Below, piece after piece: positions 53,598-63,948 of a stretch of DNA of 64,000 nucleotides. The DNA lies in contig NZ_JSYZ01000019.1 of the NCBI RefSeq assembly GCF_001293465.1, positions 291,247-355,246 of the forward strand. Direction: 5' to 3'. Position numbers and translations under genes: made by a program. The stretch is from Pseudomonas asplenii (lineage in GTDB: Bacteria; Pseudomonadota; Gammaproteobacteria; Pseudomonadales; Pseudomonadaceae). The stretch's first letter is position 1, and every line of letters starts with the position of its first letter. The notes under the pieces are model-generated. The model ran no database searches and was not told the origin of the DNA. It saw only the letters and a list, made by a program, of their open reading frames with translations.

Positions 53598-53673
53598 GGC
53601 GGGCTCCCGGATTTATTGTTATGTCATGGCGGGCAAGATTCTTGTAGGGACCGAATGCTGTCGAGGCTCACCC

Positions 53674-53739
53674 CTGTGGGGGCCGGACTCATCCGCGAAG
53701 CGGGTGGCGCTTGTTCGCGGATAAATCCTGCTCCCACAG
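53674..53739. repeat. REP-type palindrome
   Basis: CTGTGGGGGCCGGA... is matched by ...TCCTGCTCCCACAG over about 26 bp with an ATCCGCGAA/TTCGCGGAT core. It lies between glxR and the ttuD remnant. Confidence 0.8.
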
Positions 53740-53783
53740 AAGCAGGCGTTTCACAGGTGCAGGTTCCGAGCGGGAAACGGGAG

Positions 53784-54674
53784 TTACTGGTCGCGGATCG
53801 AGAAGTTGGCCATATGCTCCAGCCCCTTGATCAGCGCCGAGTGGTCCCATTCGCTGCCACCGATGGCCGCACAGGTGCTGAACACCTGCTGGGCGTTGGC
53901 GGTGTTGGGCAGGTTGATACCCAGCTCGCGGGCGCCGGCCAGGGCCAGGTTGAGGTCCTTCTGGTGCAGGTTGATGCGAAAGCCCGGGTCGAAGGTGCCC
54001 TTGATCATGCGCTCGCCGTGGACCTCAAGGATTCTCGACGAGGCGAAGCCGCCCATCAGCGCCTCGCGGACCTTGGCCGGGTCGGCACCGTTCTTCGCCG
54101 CGAACAGCAACGCCTCGGCGACTGCCTGGATGTTCAGGGCGACGATGATCTGGTTCGCCACCTTGGCGGTCTGGCCGTCGCCGTTGGCCCCGACCAGGGT
54201 GATGTTCCTGCCCATGTTCTGGAACAGCGGCAAGGCGCGGGCAAAGGCCTGGCTGTCGCCGCCGACCATGATGCTCAGGGTCGCGGCCTTGGCCCCGACC
54301 TCACCGCCGGACACCGGTGCGTCGAGGTACTGCGCGCCTTTTTCGTTGATCTTCGCGGCGAAGTCCTTGGTGGCGCTGGGCGAGATCGAGCTCATGTCGA
54401 TGACGATCTTGCCCGGGCCGGCGCCGGCGGCAATCCCGTCGGCACGAAACAGCACGTCTTCCACCTGCGGGGTGTCGGGCACCATGACGATGATGAACTC
54501 GGCCTCCTGGGCCACTTCCCGGGGGGTGGCCAGAGCCACCGCACCGGCGGCGACCAGGTCGGCCGGAGCGCTGGCGTGGTGCTGGGAAAGGAACAGGCTG
54601 TGGCCTGCCTTCTGCAGGTTCGAAGCCATGGGGTGGCCCATGATGCCGGTGCCGATGAAACCGATTTTAGCCAT
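53784..54674 (-). CDS. glxR: Tartronate semialdehyde reductase (2-hydroxy-3-oxopropionate reductase)
   Basis: 296 residues. N-terminal Rossmann fold GFIGTGIMGHPMASNL; beta-hydroxyacid dehydrogenase motifs DAPVSGGEVGAKAATL and catalytic Lys in GQTAKVANQIIV. It reduces tartronate semialdehyde to D-glycerate. Forty-two nt after hyi. Confidence 0.95.
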   Translation of the reverse strand: MAKIGFIGTGIMGHPMASNLQKAGHSLFLSQHHASAPADLVAAGAVALATPREVAQEAEFIIVMVPDTPQVEDVLFRADGIAAGAGPGKIVIDMSSISPSATKDFAAKINEKGAQYLDAPVSGGEVGAKAATLSIMVGGDSQAFARALPLFQNMGRNITLVGANGDGQTAKVANQIIVALNIQAVAEALLFAAKNGADPAKVREALMGGFASSRILEVHGERMIKGTFDPGFRINLHQKDLNLALAGARELGINLPNTANAQQVFSTCAAIGGSEWDHSALIKGLEHMANFSIRDQ

Positions 54675-54716
54675 GAGAAAATCCTCTTGTTACCTGTGCC
54701 AAAGGAGGGGAAGCGT

Positions 54717-55499
54717 TCAGATCGCGTTGTGGCTCTTCAGCCAGCCGAGGCCCGCCTCGGTGGTGGTCAGCGGCTTGTATTCGCAGCCGACCCAGCCCTG
54801 GTAGCCGATGCGGTCCAGGTGTTCGAACAGGAAGCGGTAATTGATCTCGCCGGTGCCGGGCTCGTTGCGGCCCGGGTTGTCGGCGAGCTGGACGTGATTG
54901 ATTTCGCCCAGGTGATTGCTCAGGGTCCGGGCCAGGTCTCCTTCCATGACCTGCATGTGGTAGATGTCGTATTGCAGGAACAGGTTGGCGCTGCCGACCT
55001 GTTCGCGAATCGACAGGGCCTGGGCCGTGGTGTTGAGGTAGAAACCGGGAATGTCGCGGGTGTTGATCGCTTCCATCACCAGCCGGATGCCGGCGGCCTG
55101 GAGCTTGTCCGCGGCGTACCTGAGGTTCTCGACCAGGGTCTTCTCCAGGAAGGCTTCGTCGAAACCCTGTGGGCGAATCCCGGCCAGGCAGTTGATCTGG
55201 CTGTTGCCGAGCACCTGGGCATAGGCGATGGCCAGATCGACACCGCCGCGGAATTCCTCGACGCGATCCGGGTGGCAGGCGATGCCGCGCTCACCCTTGG
55301 TCCAATCGCCGGCGGGCAGGTTGAACAGCACCTGGGTCAGGCCGTGGGCGTCGAGTTGCGCCTTGATCTCGGCGGAACTGAAATCGTAGGGGAACAGGTA
55401 TTCCACGCCGCTGAAGCCGGCATCGGCGGCGGCCTTGAAGCGGGCGAGGAAGTCCTGTTCGGTGAACAGCATGGACAGGTTGGCGGCAAAACGTGGCAT
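54717..55499 (-). CDS. hyi: Hydroxypyruvate isomerase
   Basis: 260 residues from ATG 55499 (MPRFAANLSMLFTEQDFLAR); the longer frame upstream is repeat DNA. Xylose-isomerase-like TIM barrel with metal/acid residues in VMEAINTRDIPGF, LQYDIYHMQ and GEINHVQLAD. Interconverts hydroxypyruvate and tartronate semialdehyde. A REP element separates it from gcl. Confidence 0.94.
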   Translation of the reverse strand: MPRFAANLSMLFTEQDFLARFKAAADAGFSGVEYLFPYDFSSAEIKAQLDAHGLTQVLFNLPAGDWTKGERGIACHPDRVEEFRGGVDLAIAYAQVLGNSQINCLAGIRPQGFDEAFLEKTLVENLRYAADKLQAAGIRLVMEAINTRDIPGFYLNTTAQALSIREQVGSANLFLQYDIYHMQVMEGDLARTLSNHLGEINHVQLADNPGRNEPGTGEINYRFLFEHLDRIGYQGWVGCEYKPLTTTEAGLGWLKSHNAI

Positions 55500-55545
55500 G
55501 GCGGTCTCCGGTGTTGATACGGCGGGTTGCTGGCTACTCAGGCGG

Positions 55546-55630
55546 TGTAGGAGCGGGCTTGCCCGCGAAGAAGGCCGCGGGCCTTCAGGCGCTTCGCGGG
55601 CAACCGAGCGTCGGCCGGCCGCTCCCACAT
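55546..55630. repeat. REP element between hyi and gcl
   Basis: TGTAGGAGCGGGCTTGCCCG plus CGAAG, then an inverted TTCGCGGGCAA and GCTCCCACA. Classic paired Pseudomonas REP sequence. May stabilise gcl mRNA or lower distal expression. Confidence 0.85.
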
Positions 55631-55641
55631 TCGCCGAGGGG

Positions 55642-57417
<1,776 letters not shown>

Positions 57418-57443
57418 TGTTTTGTGCCTCTTAGGTTTTGTAA

Positions 57444-57453
57444 TTGTATACAA
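57444..57453. promoter_or_regulatory. GntR-type operator candidate 1
   Basis: TTGTATACAA, a perfect 10-bp palindrome with the GT-N2-AC core of GntR/FadR-family sites, 27 nt from the gcl start. Confidence 0.65.
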
Positions 57454-57581
57454 GTGGCTTTTCATCGAGTGTATTCACGGCCAATGGCGCAGGTCAATTC
57501 ATTTTCTTGAATCGGCGTGGCATTCGTCCGGATCACAAAAAACCGCGGAGCTTGCGACATTTTGTCAGTGATTTGAATTTT

Positions 57582-57591
57582 TTGTATACAA
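57582..57591. promoter_or_regulatory. GntR-type operator candidate 2
   Basis: A second identical TTGTATACAA, in an AT-rich tract next to TATATT, 138 bp centre-to-centre from the first. It lies on the glcG-like side of the divergent region. The cognate regulator is not in the window. Confidence 0.65.
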
Positions 57592-57679
57592 AAATATATT
57601 TTATTGTGTTCTATTTGTGATGCGGAATTGCTCCCGCGCGGAGCGCCAAAGACTTTCCAAAACAATGAGGACGGCACCC

Positions 57680-58120
57680 ATGAGCGCTTTAACCCTGAAA
57701 GTCGCAGTCAGCCTGGCCGGTCAGGCGATCGCTGCGGGCCGGATGATGTGCGCGGCGCCGCTGACCATTGCGGTACTCGATGGTGGCGGGCATCTGGTGA
57801 CTTTGCAGCGGGAGGACGGAGCCAGTCTGTTGCGGCCGCAGATCGCCATCGGCAAGGCCTGGGGCGCGATCGCCCTGGGCAAGGGCTCGCGTCTGCTGGC
57901 GCTGGATGCGCAGCAGCGGCCGGCGTTCATCGCCGCCTTGAACGGGTTGGGGCAGGGCAGTGTGGTCCCGGCGCCGGGTGGGGTGCTGATCCGCGATCAG
58001 GCCGGGCAGGTGGTGGGGGCGATCGGCATCAGTGGCGATACGTCGGATATCGACGAGCAGTGCGCGATCAGTGCGATCGAGGCATTGGGGCTGACGGCGG
58101 ATGCGGGGGTATCAGCCTGA
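57680..58120 (+). CDS. glcG: GlcG/HbpS family protein
   Basis: 146 residues from ATG 57680 (MSALTLKVAVSLAGQAIAAG). Single GlcG domain with IAVLDGGGHLVTLQREDGAS and VGAIGISGDTSDIDEQC. Cofactor-binding or heme-binding activities are reported for relatives; its role here is unknown. Divergent from gcl, so likely linked to glyoxylate or glycolate use. Confidence 0.85.
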   Translation: MSALTLKVAVSLAGQAIAAGRMMCAAPLTIAVLDGGGHLVTLQREDGASLLRPQIAIGKAWGAIALGKGSRLLALDAQQRPAFIAALNGLGQGSVVPAPGGVLIRDQAGQVVGAIGISGDTSDIDEQCAISAIEALGLTADAGVSA

Positions 58121-58129
58121 TCCAGGTGA

Positions 58130-58232
58130 GCGCCTTTTCGCGGGCAAGCCCTGCTCCTACAGGAAACGTGTGCACACAAATCTGGTGTTCGCCCCGTACT
58201 GTAGGCGCGTGGCTTGCCCGCGAAAGGGGCGC
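58130..58232. repeat. Inverted pair of REP sequences
   Basis: GCGCCTTTTCGCGGGCAAGC and onward CTCCTACAG is mirrored by CTGTAGGCGCGTGGCTTGCC and CGCGAAAGGGGCGC. Lies between convergent glcG and the TetR gene and could act as a bidirectional barrier. Confidence 0.85.
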
Positions 58233-58238
58233 CTCGTT

Positions 58239-58847
58239 TTACTGGTCGGGCTCGCATCCCTTGAGCACCAGCCGCACGATGGTCTGCGTTGCCGCTTCAT
58301 AGTCGGCGTCATCGAGCTTGGCCTTGCCGGTGATCGCCGAGATCTGCCAGTCGAAGTCGGCATAGGTCTGGGTCGCGGCCCAGATGGTGAACATCAGGTG
58401 GTTGGGATCGACCGGGGCGATCTGGCCGCGGTCGATCCAGCTCTGGATACACTCGATGTTGTGCCGGGCCTGGGCGTTGAGCTGTTCGACCAGGTCGGGG
58501 CTCAGGTGCGGAGCGCCGTGCATGATCTCGCTGGCGAACACCTTGGACGCCGCCGGCAGATCGCGGGAGATGCGGATCTTCGAACGGATGTAGCCGGCCA
58601 GCACCTCGCCGGGCACGCCGTCGGGATTGAACGGCGTCGAGGCCTGCAGGATCGGTTCGATGATGCTTTCCAGGACCTCGCGGTAGAGGTTGTCCTTGGA
58701 CTTGAAGTAGTAATAGACGTTGGGCTTGGGCAGGCCGGCCCGGGCGGCGATGTCGCTGGTCTTGGTGGCGGCGAACCCCTTGTCGGCGAACTCTTCACTG
58801 GCTGCGCGCAGGATCAGTTCTTTGTTGCGTTCGCGGATGGTGCTCAT
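58239..58847 (-). CDS. TetR-family regulator, RutR-like
   Basis: 202 residues from ATG 58847 (MSTIRERNKELILRAASEEF); ATG 58859 would add four. Helix-turn-helix (TSDIAARAGLPKPNVYYYFK), and a RutR/YcdC-type C-terminal domain (HLMFTIWAATQTYADFDWQI). It may control the TRAP transporter upstream or a pyrimidine/uronate gene elsewhere. Confidence 0.88.
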   Translation of the reverse strand: MSTIRERNKELILRAASEEFADKGFAATKTSDIAARAGLPKPNVYYYFKSKDNLYREVLESIIEPILQASTPFNPDGVPGEVLAGYIRSKIRISRDLPAASKVFASEIMHGAPHLSPDLVEQLNAQARHNIECIQSWIDRGQIAPVDPNHLMFTIWAATQTYADFDWQISAITGKAKLDDADYEAATQTIVRLVLKGCEPDQ

Positions 58848-59014
58848 AAAGCGGGTCATTCCTTGCCTGTCCGGGCGGTTGGGCATGGTAGCACCGGGTC
58901 TGCGGCAGGCCAAGATTGCCTGCCCGCGCGCCCGCCAAGGCAAGCGAGGCGGGCATGGCGGGTGGTTTTTCTTCACCCGGCCGCCCGTTTCGGCGGCTCT
59001 CGGCAATGGCGGCT

Positions 59015-60295
59015 CTACAGCACCAGGCGCGGCAGCCAGAGCGACAGCGCCGGGATATAGGTCACGGCCATCAGCACCAGGAACAGCACGCCGTAGAACG
59101 GCAGCAGTGCGGTCACGGTCTTCTCGATGCTCACCTTGCCCACCGCCGAGCCGACGAACAGCACCGCGCCCACCGGCGGGGTGATCAGGCCGATCCCCAG
59201 GTTCACCAGCATGATCATGCCGAAGTGCACCGGGTCGACGCCGATGCCGAGAATCACCGGCATCAGGATCGGCGTGAGGATCAGGATCAGCGGCGCCATG
59301 TCCATCACCGTGCCGAGCAACAGCAGCATGGCGTTGATGCACATCAGGATCACGTAGCGGTTGTCCGACAGGGTCAGGAACAGCGTGGTGATCTTCGCCG
59401 GGATCTGCATCAGGGTCATGATGTAGCCGAAGCTGGCGGCGAAGCCGATCAGGATCATCACGATGGAGATGGTTCGCACGGTGCGATGCATCAGCTTGGG
59501 CAGCTCGCGCCACTGGTAGTCGCGGTAGATGAACATGGTTACGAAGAATGACCAGAGCACCGCAATCGCCGCCGACTCGGTCGCGGTGAACACCCCCGAG
59601 AGAATCCCGCCGAGAATGATCACCATGGCCATCAGGCCCCATAGCGCATCGGCGCAGATCTTCAGGGCCTGGCGCAGGGGAATGACCTCGCCCTTGGGGT
59701 AGTCGCGCTTTTTCGCGAAGATCAGGCACAGCACCATCAGGCAGGCGCTCATCAGCAGTCCCGGCACCACCCCGGCCATGAACAGCGAGGCGATGGACAC
59801 CGTGCCGCCGGCCGCCAGCGAGTAGAGCACCGAGTTGTGGCTGGGTGGGGTCAGCAGGGCCTGGACCGAGCCGCTGACCGTGACCGCGGTGGAGAAGTCG
59901 CGCGGGTAGCCGCGGCGCTCCATCTCCGGAATCAGCACCGAGCCGACCGAGGCGGTGTCGGCCACCGACGAACCGGAAATCGCCCCGAAGAAGGTCGAGG
60001 CCATGATGTTCACCAGGGACAGGCCGCCGCGGACGAAACCCACCAGCACCCCGGCGAACGCCACCAGCCGCCGCGACATGCCGCCCTCGGCCATGATCGC
60101 GCCGGCGAGGACGAAGAACGGAATCGCCATCAGCGAGAACTTGTTCACGCCGCCGGCGACCTGGATCATCAGGGCCTGGAACGGGATGTCGATCCACCAG
60201 GCGCCGATCAGCGCCGAGAGCCCGAGGGCGTAGGCCACCGGCATGCCGATGAGGATCAGCAGGATAAAACTGCCCAACAGGATCACGGCGTCCAT
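59015..60295 (-). CDS. TRAP transporter large permease (DctM-type)
   Basis: 426 residues, about 12 membrane helices. Starts MDAVILLGSFILLILIGMPV; DctM signature FFGAISGSSVADTASVGSVL. Na+-coupled solute permease; placed with the uronate dehydrogenase locus, so hexuronate uptake is likely. Abuts the small permease gene. Confidence 0.94.
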   Translation of the reverse strand: MDAVILLGSFILLILIGMPVAYALGLSALIGAWWIDIPFQALMIQVAGGVNKFSLMAIPFFVLAGAIMAEGGMSRRLVAFAGVLVGFVRGGLSLVNIMASTFFGAISGSSVADTASVGSVLIPEMERRGYPRDFSTAVTVSGSVQALLTPPSHNSVLYSLAAGGTVSIASLFMAGVVPGLLMSACLMVLCLIFAKKRDYPKGEVIPLRQALKICADALWGLMAMVIILGGILSGVFTATESAAIAVLWSFFVTMFIYRDYQWRELPKLMHRTVRTISIVMILIGFAASFGYIMTLMQIPAKITTLFLTLSDNRYVILMCINAMLLLLGTVMDMAPLILILTPILMPVILGIGVDPVHFGMIMLVNLGIGLITPPVGAVLFVGSAVGKVSIEKTVTALLPFYGVLFLVLMAVTYIPALSLWLPRLVL

Positions 60296-60823
60296 TCACA
60301 CGGCTCCTTCGTTTTCTTCGACCAGGTCGAAACGCACCACGCGGCGCTGGCTCTGGTCGCCCAGCAGGAGTTTTTCCAGGACGAACACCAGGGTCAGGCA
60401 ACCGCCCACGGGGATCGGCATGTAGCTGATGCCGACCCGCAAGGTCGGCAGCGCGCTCATGAACTGGTTCCAGGTCGAGGCGCAGAGCTTGGCGCCCCAG
60501 ACGGTCATGAACAGGCAGATGGTCGCCATCAGCACCTGCGCGACCAGCGCGGCAGCCGAGCGCAGGGCAGGGTTCAGGCGGTCGGTCAGCATGGCCACGG
60601 CCATGTGCGCGCCGGCGCGGTAGCTGGAGGCTGCGCCGATGAAGGTGAACACCATCATCAGCAGGATCGCGGTGGGCTCCGGCCAACTGGAGCCGGTGCC
60701 GAGGACGTAGCGGGCGAAGATGCCCCAGGGGATGATCAGGCTGATGGCGAGGATCGCCAGGCCCGCGACCCAGACACAGGCCATGTAGAGCCGATCGTTG
60801 ATCAGCAGCACGAGATTCTTCAT
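60296..60823 (-). CDS. TRAP transporter small permease (DctQ-type)
   Basis: 175 residues, four membrane helices. The loop motif SSWPEPTAILLMMVFTFIGA is typical of DctQ. Scaffold for the large subunit. Confidence 0.93.
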   Translation of the reverse strand: MKNLVLLINDRLYMACVWVAGLAILAISLIIPWGIFARYVLGTGSSWPEPTAILLMMVFTFIGAASSYRAGAHMAVAMLTDRLNPALRSAAALVAQVLMATICLFMTVWGAKLCASTWNQFMSALPTLRVGISYMPIPVGGCLTLVFVLEKLLLGDQSQRRVVRFDLVEENEGAV

Positions 60824-60894
60824 CGGATTTCACCGTTACCCGCCGGTCCGCGCTGGACGCGCATGGCGGCGGGCCTTCCATGTGGGTGGGGGCG

Positions 60895-61866
60895 TTACTC
60901 GACCGCTTCGATGCGGCTCATCAGCTCGGCGTAGGGGGCGCCGTATTTCTGGCGGATCGGGGCGGTGGCCTCGTAGAAGGGTTTCCTGTCGACTTCGACG
61001 AACTCGACGCCGGCGGCCTTGAGCTTCTCTTCGCTGCTGGCGGACTTGGCATCCCACAGGTCACGCTGTTCCAGCTGCGCCTGGCGGGCGGCCTGGCGGA
61101 CCAGGGTCTGCTGTTCGGGGGTGAGCTTCTCCCAAGTGCTTTTGGAGATCACCAGCGGTTCCGGGAGGATCAGGTGACCGGTCAGGGCGTAGTATTTGGC
61201 GTTCTGGTAGTGGTTGTGTTCGAGCAGGGTCGGCGGGTTGTTTTCCGCGCCATCGATGACCCCGGTCTGCAGGGCGCTGAAGATTTCGCCGGTGTCCATG
61301 GCGATGCCGTTGCCGCCCATGGCGTTGATGGTTTCGATGAACAGCGGGTTGCCCTGTACGCGAATCTTCATGCCCTTGAGGTCGGCCAGGCTGCGTACCG
61401 GTTTCTTGGTGTAGAGGTTGCGGGTGCCGCCATCCATCCAGGCCAGGGCCACCAGGTTGAATTCGGACTGGGTGATCTTGTCGAGGATCTCCTGGCCGAT
61501 CTCGCCGTCGATGATCTTGCGCATGTGCGCCTGGTCACGGAACACGAAGGGCATGTTGAACACGTTCACGTCCGGCACCACCGGGCCGACGATGCCGAGG
61601 CTGACCCGGGCCATCTGGATCGCGCCGATCTGGGTCTGCTCGACCACTTCCTTTTCCGAGCCGAGCACGCCGCCGGAGAACATCTTGAAGGTCAGTTGGC
61701 CGTTGCTCTGCCGGGTCAGGGCCTTGCCCATGTTTTCCTCGGCGACCACGGTGGGGTAGCCGGCGGGGTGCACGTCGGCGAACTTGATTTCCAGGGCCTG
61801 GGCCAGGTGGCTGAAACCAAGGGCGAGGGGGAGTGCGGCGACAAGAAGCTTGCGTCTGAAGTCCAT
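60895..61866 (-). CDS. TRAP transporter substrate-binding protein (DctP-type)
   Basis: 323 residues. Signal peptide ends near LAQA (about 24). Conserved Arg in KGMKIRVQGNPLFIETINAMG contacts the carboxylate of the ligand, with TGVIDGAENNPPTLL following. Close to uronate-binding DctP relatives by context and size. Confidence 0.94.
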   Translation of the reverse strand: MDFRRKLLVAALPLALGFSHLAQALEIKFADVHPAGYPTVVAEENMGKALTRQSNGQLTFKMFSGGVLGSEKEVVEQTQIGAIQMARVSLGIVGPVVPDVNVFNMPFVFRDQAHMRKIIDGEIGQEILDKITQSEFNLVALAWMDGGTRNLYTKKPVRSLADLKGMKIRVQGNPLFIETINAMGGNGIAMDTGEIFSALQTGVIDGAENNPPTLLEHNHYQNAKYYALTGHLILPEPLVISKSTWEKLTPEQQTLVRQAARQAQLEQRDLWDAKSASSEEKLKAAGVEFVEVDRKPFYEATAPIRQKYGAPYAELMSRIEAVE

Positions 61867-61944
61867 GGGGCAATTCTCCGTCTTGTTGTTATTGTCTGGC
61901 TGCTTCGTTCAAAACTCGCTGCAGGCGCCGCTGGGCGCCGGGAA

Positions 61945-62832
61945 TCAGGCGTTGAAAAAAGGTTCCTCCAGGCCTTGGACGCCGGGCCGCAGGGCGAACA
62001 CGCCGCCGGCCAGGGGCTGGTCGTGCAGATCGCCGCCGGGGCGGATCGAGGTGACGAACAAGGTGCCCAGGTCGCGACCGCCGAAGGCGCACATGGCCGG
62101 CTTTTTCACGGGCACCGCGAGGGAGCGGTCGAGGCGACCGTCGGGTGTGAAGCGATGGATCAGGCCGTCGTCGTTGCCGCAGATCCAGTAGCAACCGTCG
62201 ACATCCATGGCGGCGCCGTCGGGGCGTCCCGGATGTTGCCGCATGTCGACGAACAGCCGGCGGTTGTAGGGCGTGCCGCTGTCCGGGTCGTAGTCGAAGG
62301 CCCAGATCGATTGCACGCCGGGGTGTGAGTCGGACAGGTACATCGTCCTGCCCTCCGGGCTGAACGCCAGGCCATTGGGCACGATCAGCCCGTCCAGTTG
62401 TGCCACCAGCGGTGCTGTCTGCCCGGCCTCGTAGCGATACAACGCACCGACCGGGCGGCCAAGGCCCATGTCCATCAGCATGGTGCCGGCCCAGAAGCGG
62501 CCCTGGCGGTCGCAGCGGCCATCGTTGAAGCGCATGTTGGGAAGGGCATGGGGAACTGCCGTGAGCCGCTGGCTGTGCAGGCGTTCTTCGGTGCCCGCCT
62601 GCAGGCGGAACAGGCCGCTTTCCAGGCCGGCGATCCAGCTGCCGTCGCGGCTGCGGGCGATGCAGGCGAGCATTTCCGGCGCTTGCCAGCTGCGGGTCTG
62701 CCGACTGTCGGCGCTCCAGCGGTGCAGGCGGCGGGCGGGGATGTCGACCCAGTAGAGGGCCTGTTCGTGCACGCTCCACACCGGGCTTTCCCCGGTGGCG
62801 TTGCGGGCGTCGAGAATCAGTTCAGCGTCCAT
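61945..62832 (-). CDS. SMP-30/gluconolactonase family lactonase
   Basis: 295 residues from ATG 62832 (MDAELILDARNATGESPVWS). Six-bladed propeller with metal ligands in GESPVW, FNDGRCDRQGRFW, VPNGLAFSPEG and DSHPG. Expected to open the aldarolactone made by uronate dehydrogenase to galactarate/glucarate. Confidence 0.92.
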   Translation of the reverse strand: MDAELILDARNATGESPVWSVHEQALYWVDIPARRLHRWSADSRQTRSWQAPEMLACIARSRDGSWIAGLESGLFRLQAGTEERLHSQRLTAVPHALPNMRFNDGRCDRQGRFWAGTMLMDMGLGRPVGALYRYEAGQTAPLVAQLDGLIVPNGLAFSPEGRTMYLSDSHPGVQSIWAFDYDPDSGTPYNRRLFVDMRQHPGRPDGAAMDVDGCYWICGNDDGLIHRFTPDGRLDRSLAVPVKKPAMCAFGGRDLGTLFVTSIRPGGDLHDQPLAGGVFALRPGVQGLEEPFFNA

Positions 62833-62864
62833 GGCGGTTCCCTTGCCGGAAGATGGGGGCTTGC

Positions 62865-63689
62865 TCAGTCGCCGAAGGGACCGGCTGCGACGAAGGCGCC
62901 GCCCTGGTAGATCAGCGTCGGGTCGTCCGCCGGCGGTGCCGGCTGGGCCTCGATCTCGGCGCGGAACGGCTCGGAGCTGTCCCTGGGCTGGTAGCCGAGG
63001 TGGGCGGCGAGGTGGTTGTCCCACCAGATGGAGCGGTTGGCGGAGACACCGTAGACCACGGTGTGGCCGACGTTCGGGGTATACAGGGCGCGTTCGAGCA
63101 GTTGGGTCAGGTCGTCGAAGCTCAGCCAACTGCTGAGCATGCGGCGGTTCTGCGGCTGGGCGAACGACGAGCCGATGCGGATGCTGACGGTCTCGATGCC
63201 GTAGCGATCGAAATAGAAGCTGGCCATGTCCTCGCCGTAGGACTTGGACAGCCCGTAGTAGCTGTCCGGGCGATGCGGGGCGCGGGCGTCGAGGGTCTCG
63301 CTCTGCTTGTAGAAGCCGATCACATGGTTGGAACTGGCGAAGATCACGCGCTTGACGCCGTGGCGGCGGGCGGCTTCGTAGATGTGGAAGACGCCGCAGA
63401 TGTTGGCGCCGAGGATCTCCTCGAAGGAGCGCTCCACCGAGACGCCGCCGAAGTGCAGGATCGCGTCCACGCCTTCGACCAGATGATGTACCGCCTGCTT
63501 GTCGGAGAGATCGCAGGGATGGACTTCCTCGCGGTCGTCGATGGCCGGAGCCATTTCGGCGATATCGGAAAGGCGCAGGATACGGGCGTAGGGGCGCAGG
63601 CTCTCGCGCAGTACCTTGCCCAGGCCACCGGCCGCGCCGGTGAGCAGAAGACGGTTGAAGGGCGGCGGGGTCGGTGTCGCTGGGGTCAT
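62865..63689 (-). CDS. udh: Uronate dehydrogenase
   Basis: 274 residues. Short-chain dehydrogenase with NAD-binding LLTGAAGGLGKVLRESLRPY, active-site YYGLSKSYGEDMA, and the ending YQGGAFVAAGPFGD shared with the characterised P. syringae enzyme. Oxidises D-galacturonate/D-glucuronate to the lactone. A 12-bp palindrome upstream is a likely operator. Confidence 0.95.
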   Translation of the reverse strand: MTPATPTPPPFNRLLLTGAAGGLGKVLRESLRPYARILRLSDIAEMAPAIDDREEVHPCDLSDKQAVHHLVEGVDAILHFGGVSVERSFEEILGANICGVFHIYEAARRHGVKRVIFASSNHVIGFYKQSETLDARAPHRPDSYYGLSKSYGEDMASFYFDRYGIETVSIRIGSSFAQPQNRRMLSSWLSFDDLTQLLERALYTPNVGHTVVYGVSANRSIWWDNHLAAHLGYQPRDSSEPFRAEIEAQPAPPADDPTLIYQGGAFVAAGPFGD

Positions 63690-63732
63690 GGCGAGGCCCT
63701 GGTCGGAGGTTTATTGTTGTGTTGTCGTCCGT

Positions 63733-63744
63733 TGTCGTACGACA
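63733..63744. promoter_or_regulatory. Candidate operator upstream of udh
   Basis: TGTCGTACGACA, a perfect 12-bp palindrome with a GT-N4-AC arrangement typical of GntR/FCD-type sites, 44 nt before udh. Confidence 0.65.
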
Positions 63745-63890
63745 TTTTTCTGGATTATCGTCAGCGCGAAACGGCTTTGTCAATGTAATGGGGTGAGTGA
63801 TTCGTCGTGATTGCCGGTCGTAGATTTTGCAAGATGTTTCGAGTTCAGGGGGCGAGGTTTCCCCATGTCTGGGTTTTCATTCATGACCCT

Positions 63891-63920
63891 TGTGGGAGAC
63901 GGCCGGGCGGCGCTCCCACA
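63891..63920. repeat. Short REP-like hairpin
   Basis: TGTGGGAG (63891-63898) and CTCCCACA (63913-63920) around a GC-rich loop. The rest of 63690-63948 shows only the operator. Confidence 0.65.
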
Positions 63921-63948
63921 GGTCATGCATTCACAATGACTACCGCTG

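Noticed and set aside
58980..58997. GCCGCC/GGCGGC hairpin after the TRAP permease gene
   Set aside because: No T-run on the minus strand, so it does not read as a terminator of the operon.
58848..60881. Very long minus-strand frame running from the TetR gene through the TRAP genes
   Set aside because: It is the wrong frame across dctM and dctQ; the TetR start at 58847 is well supported.
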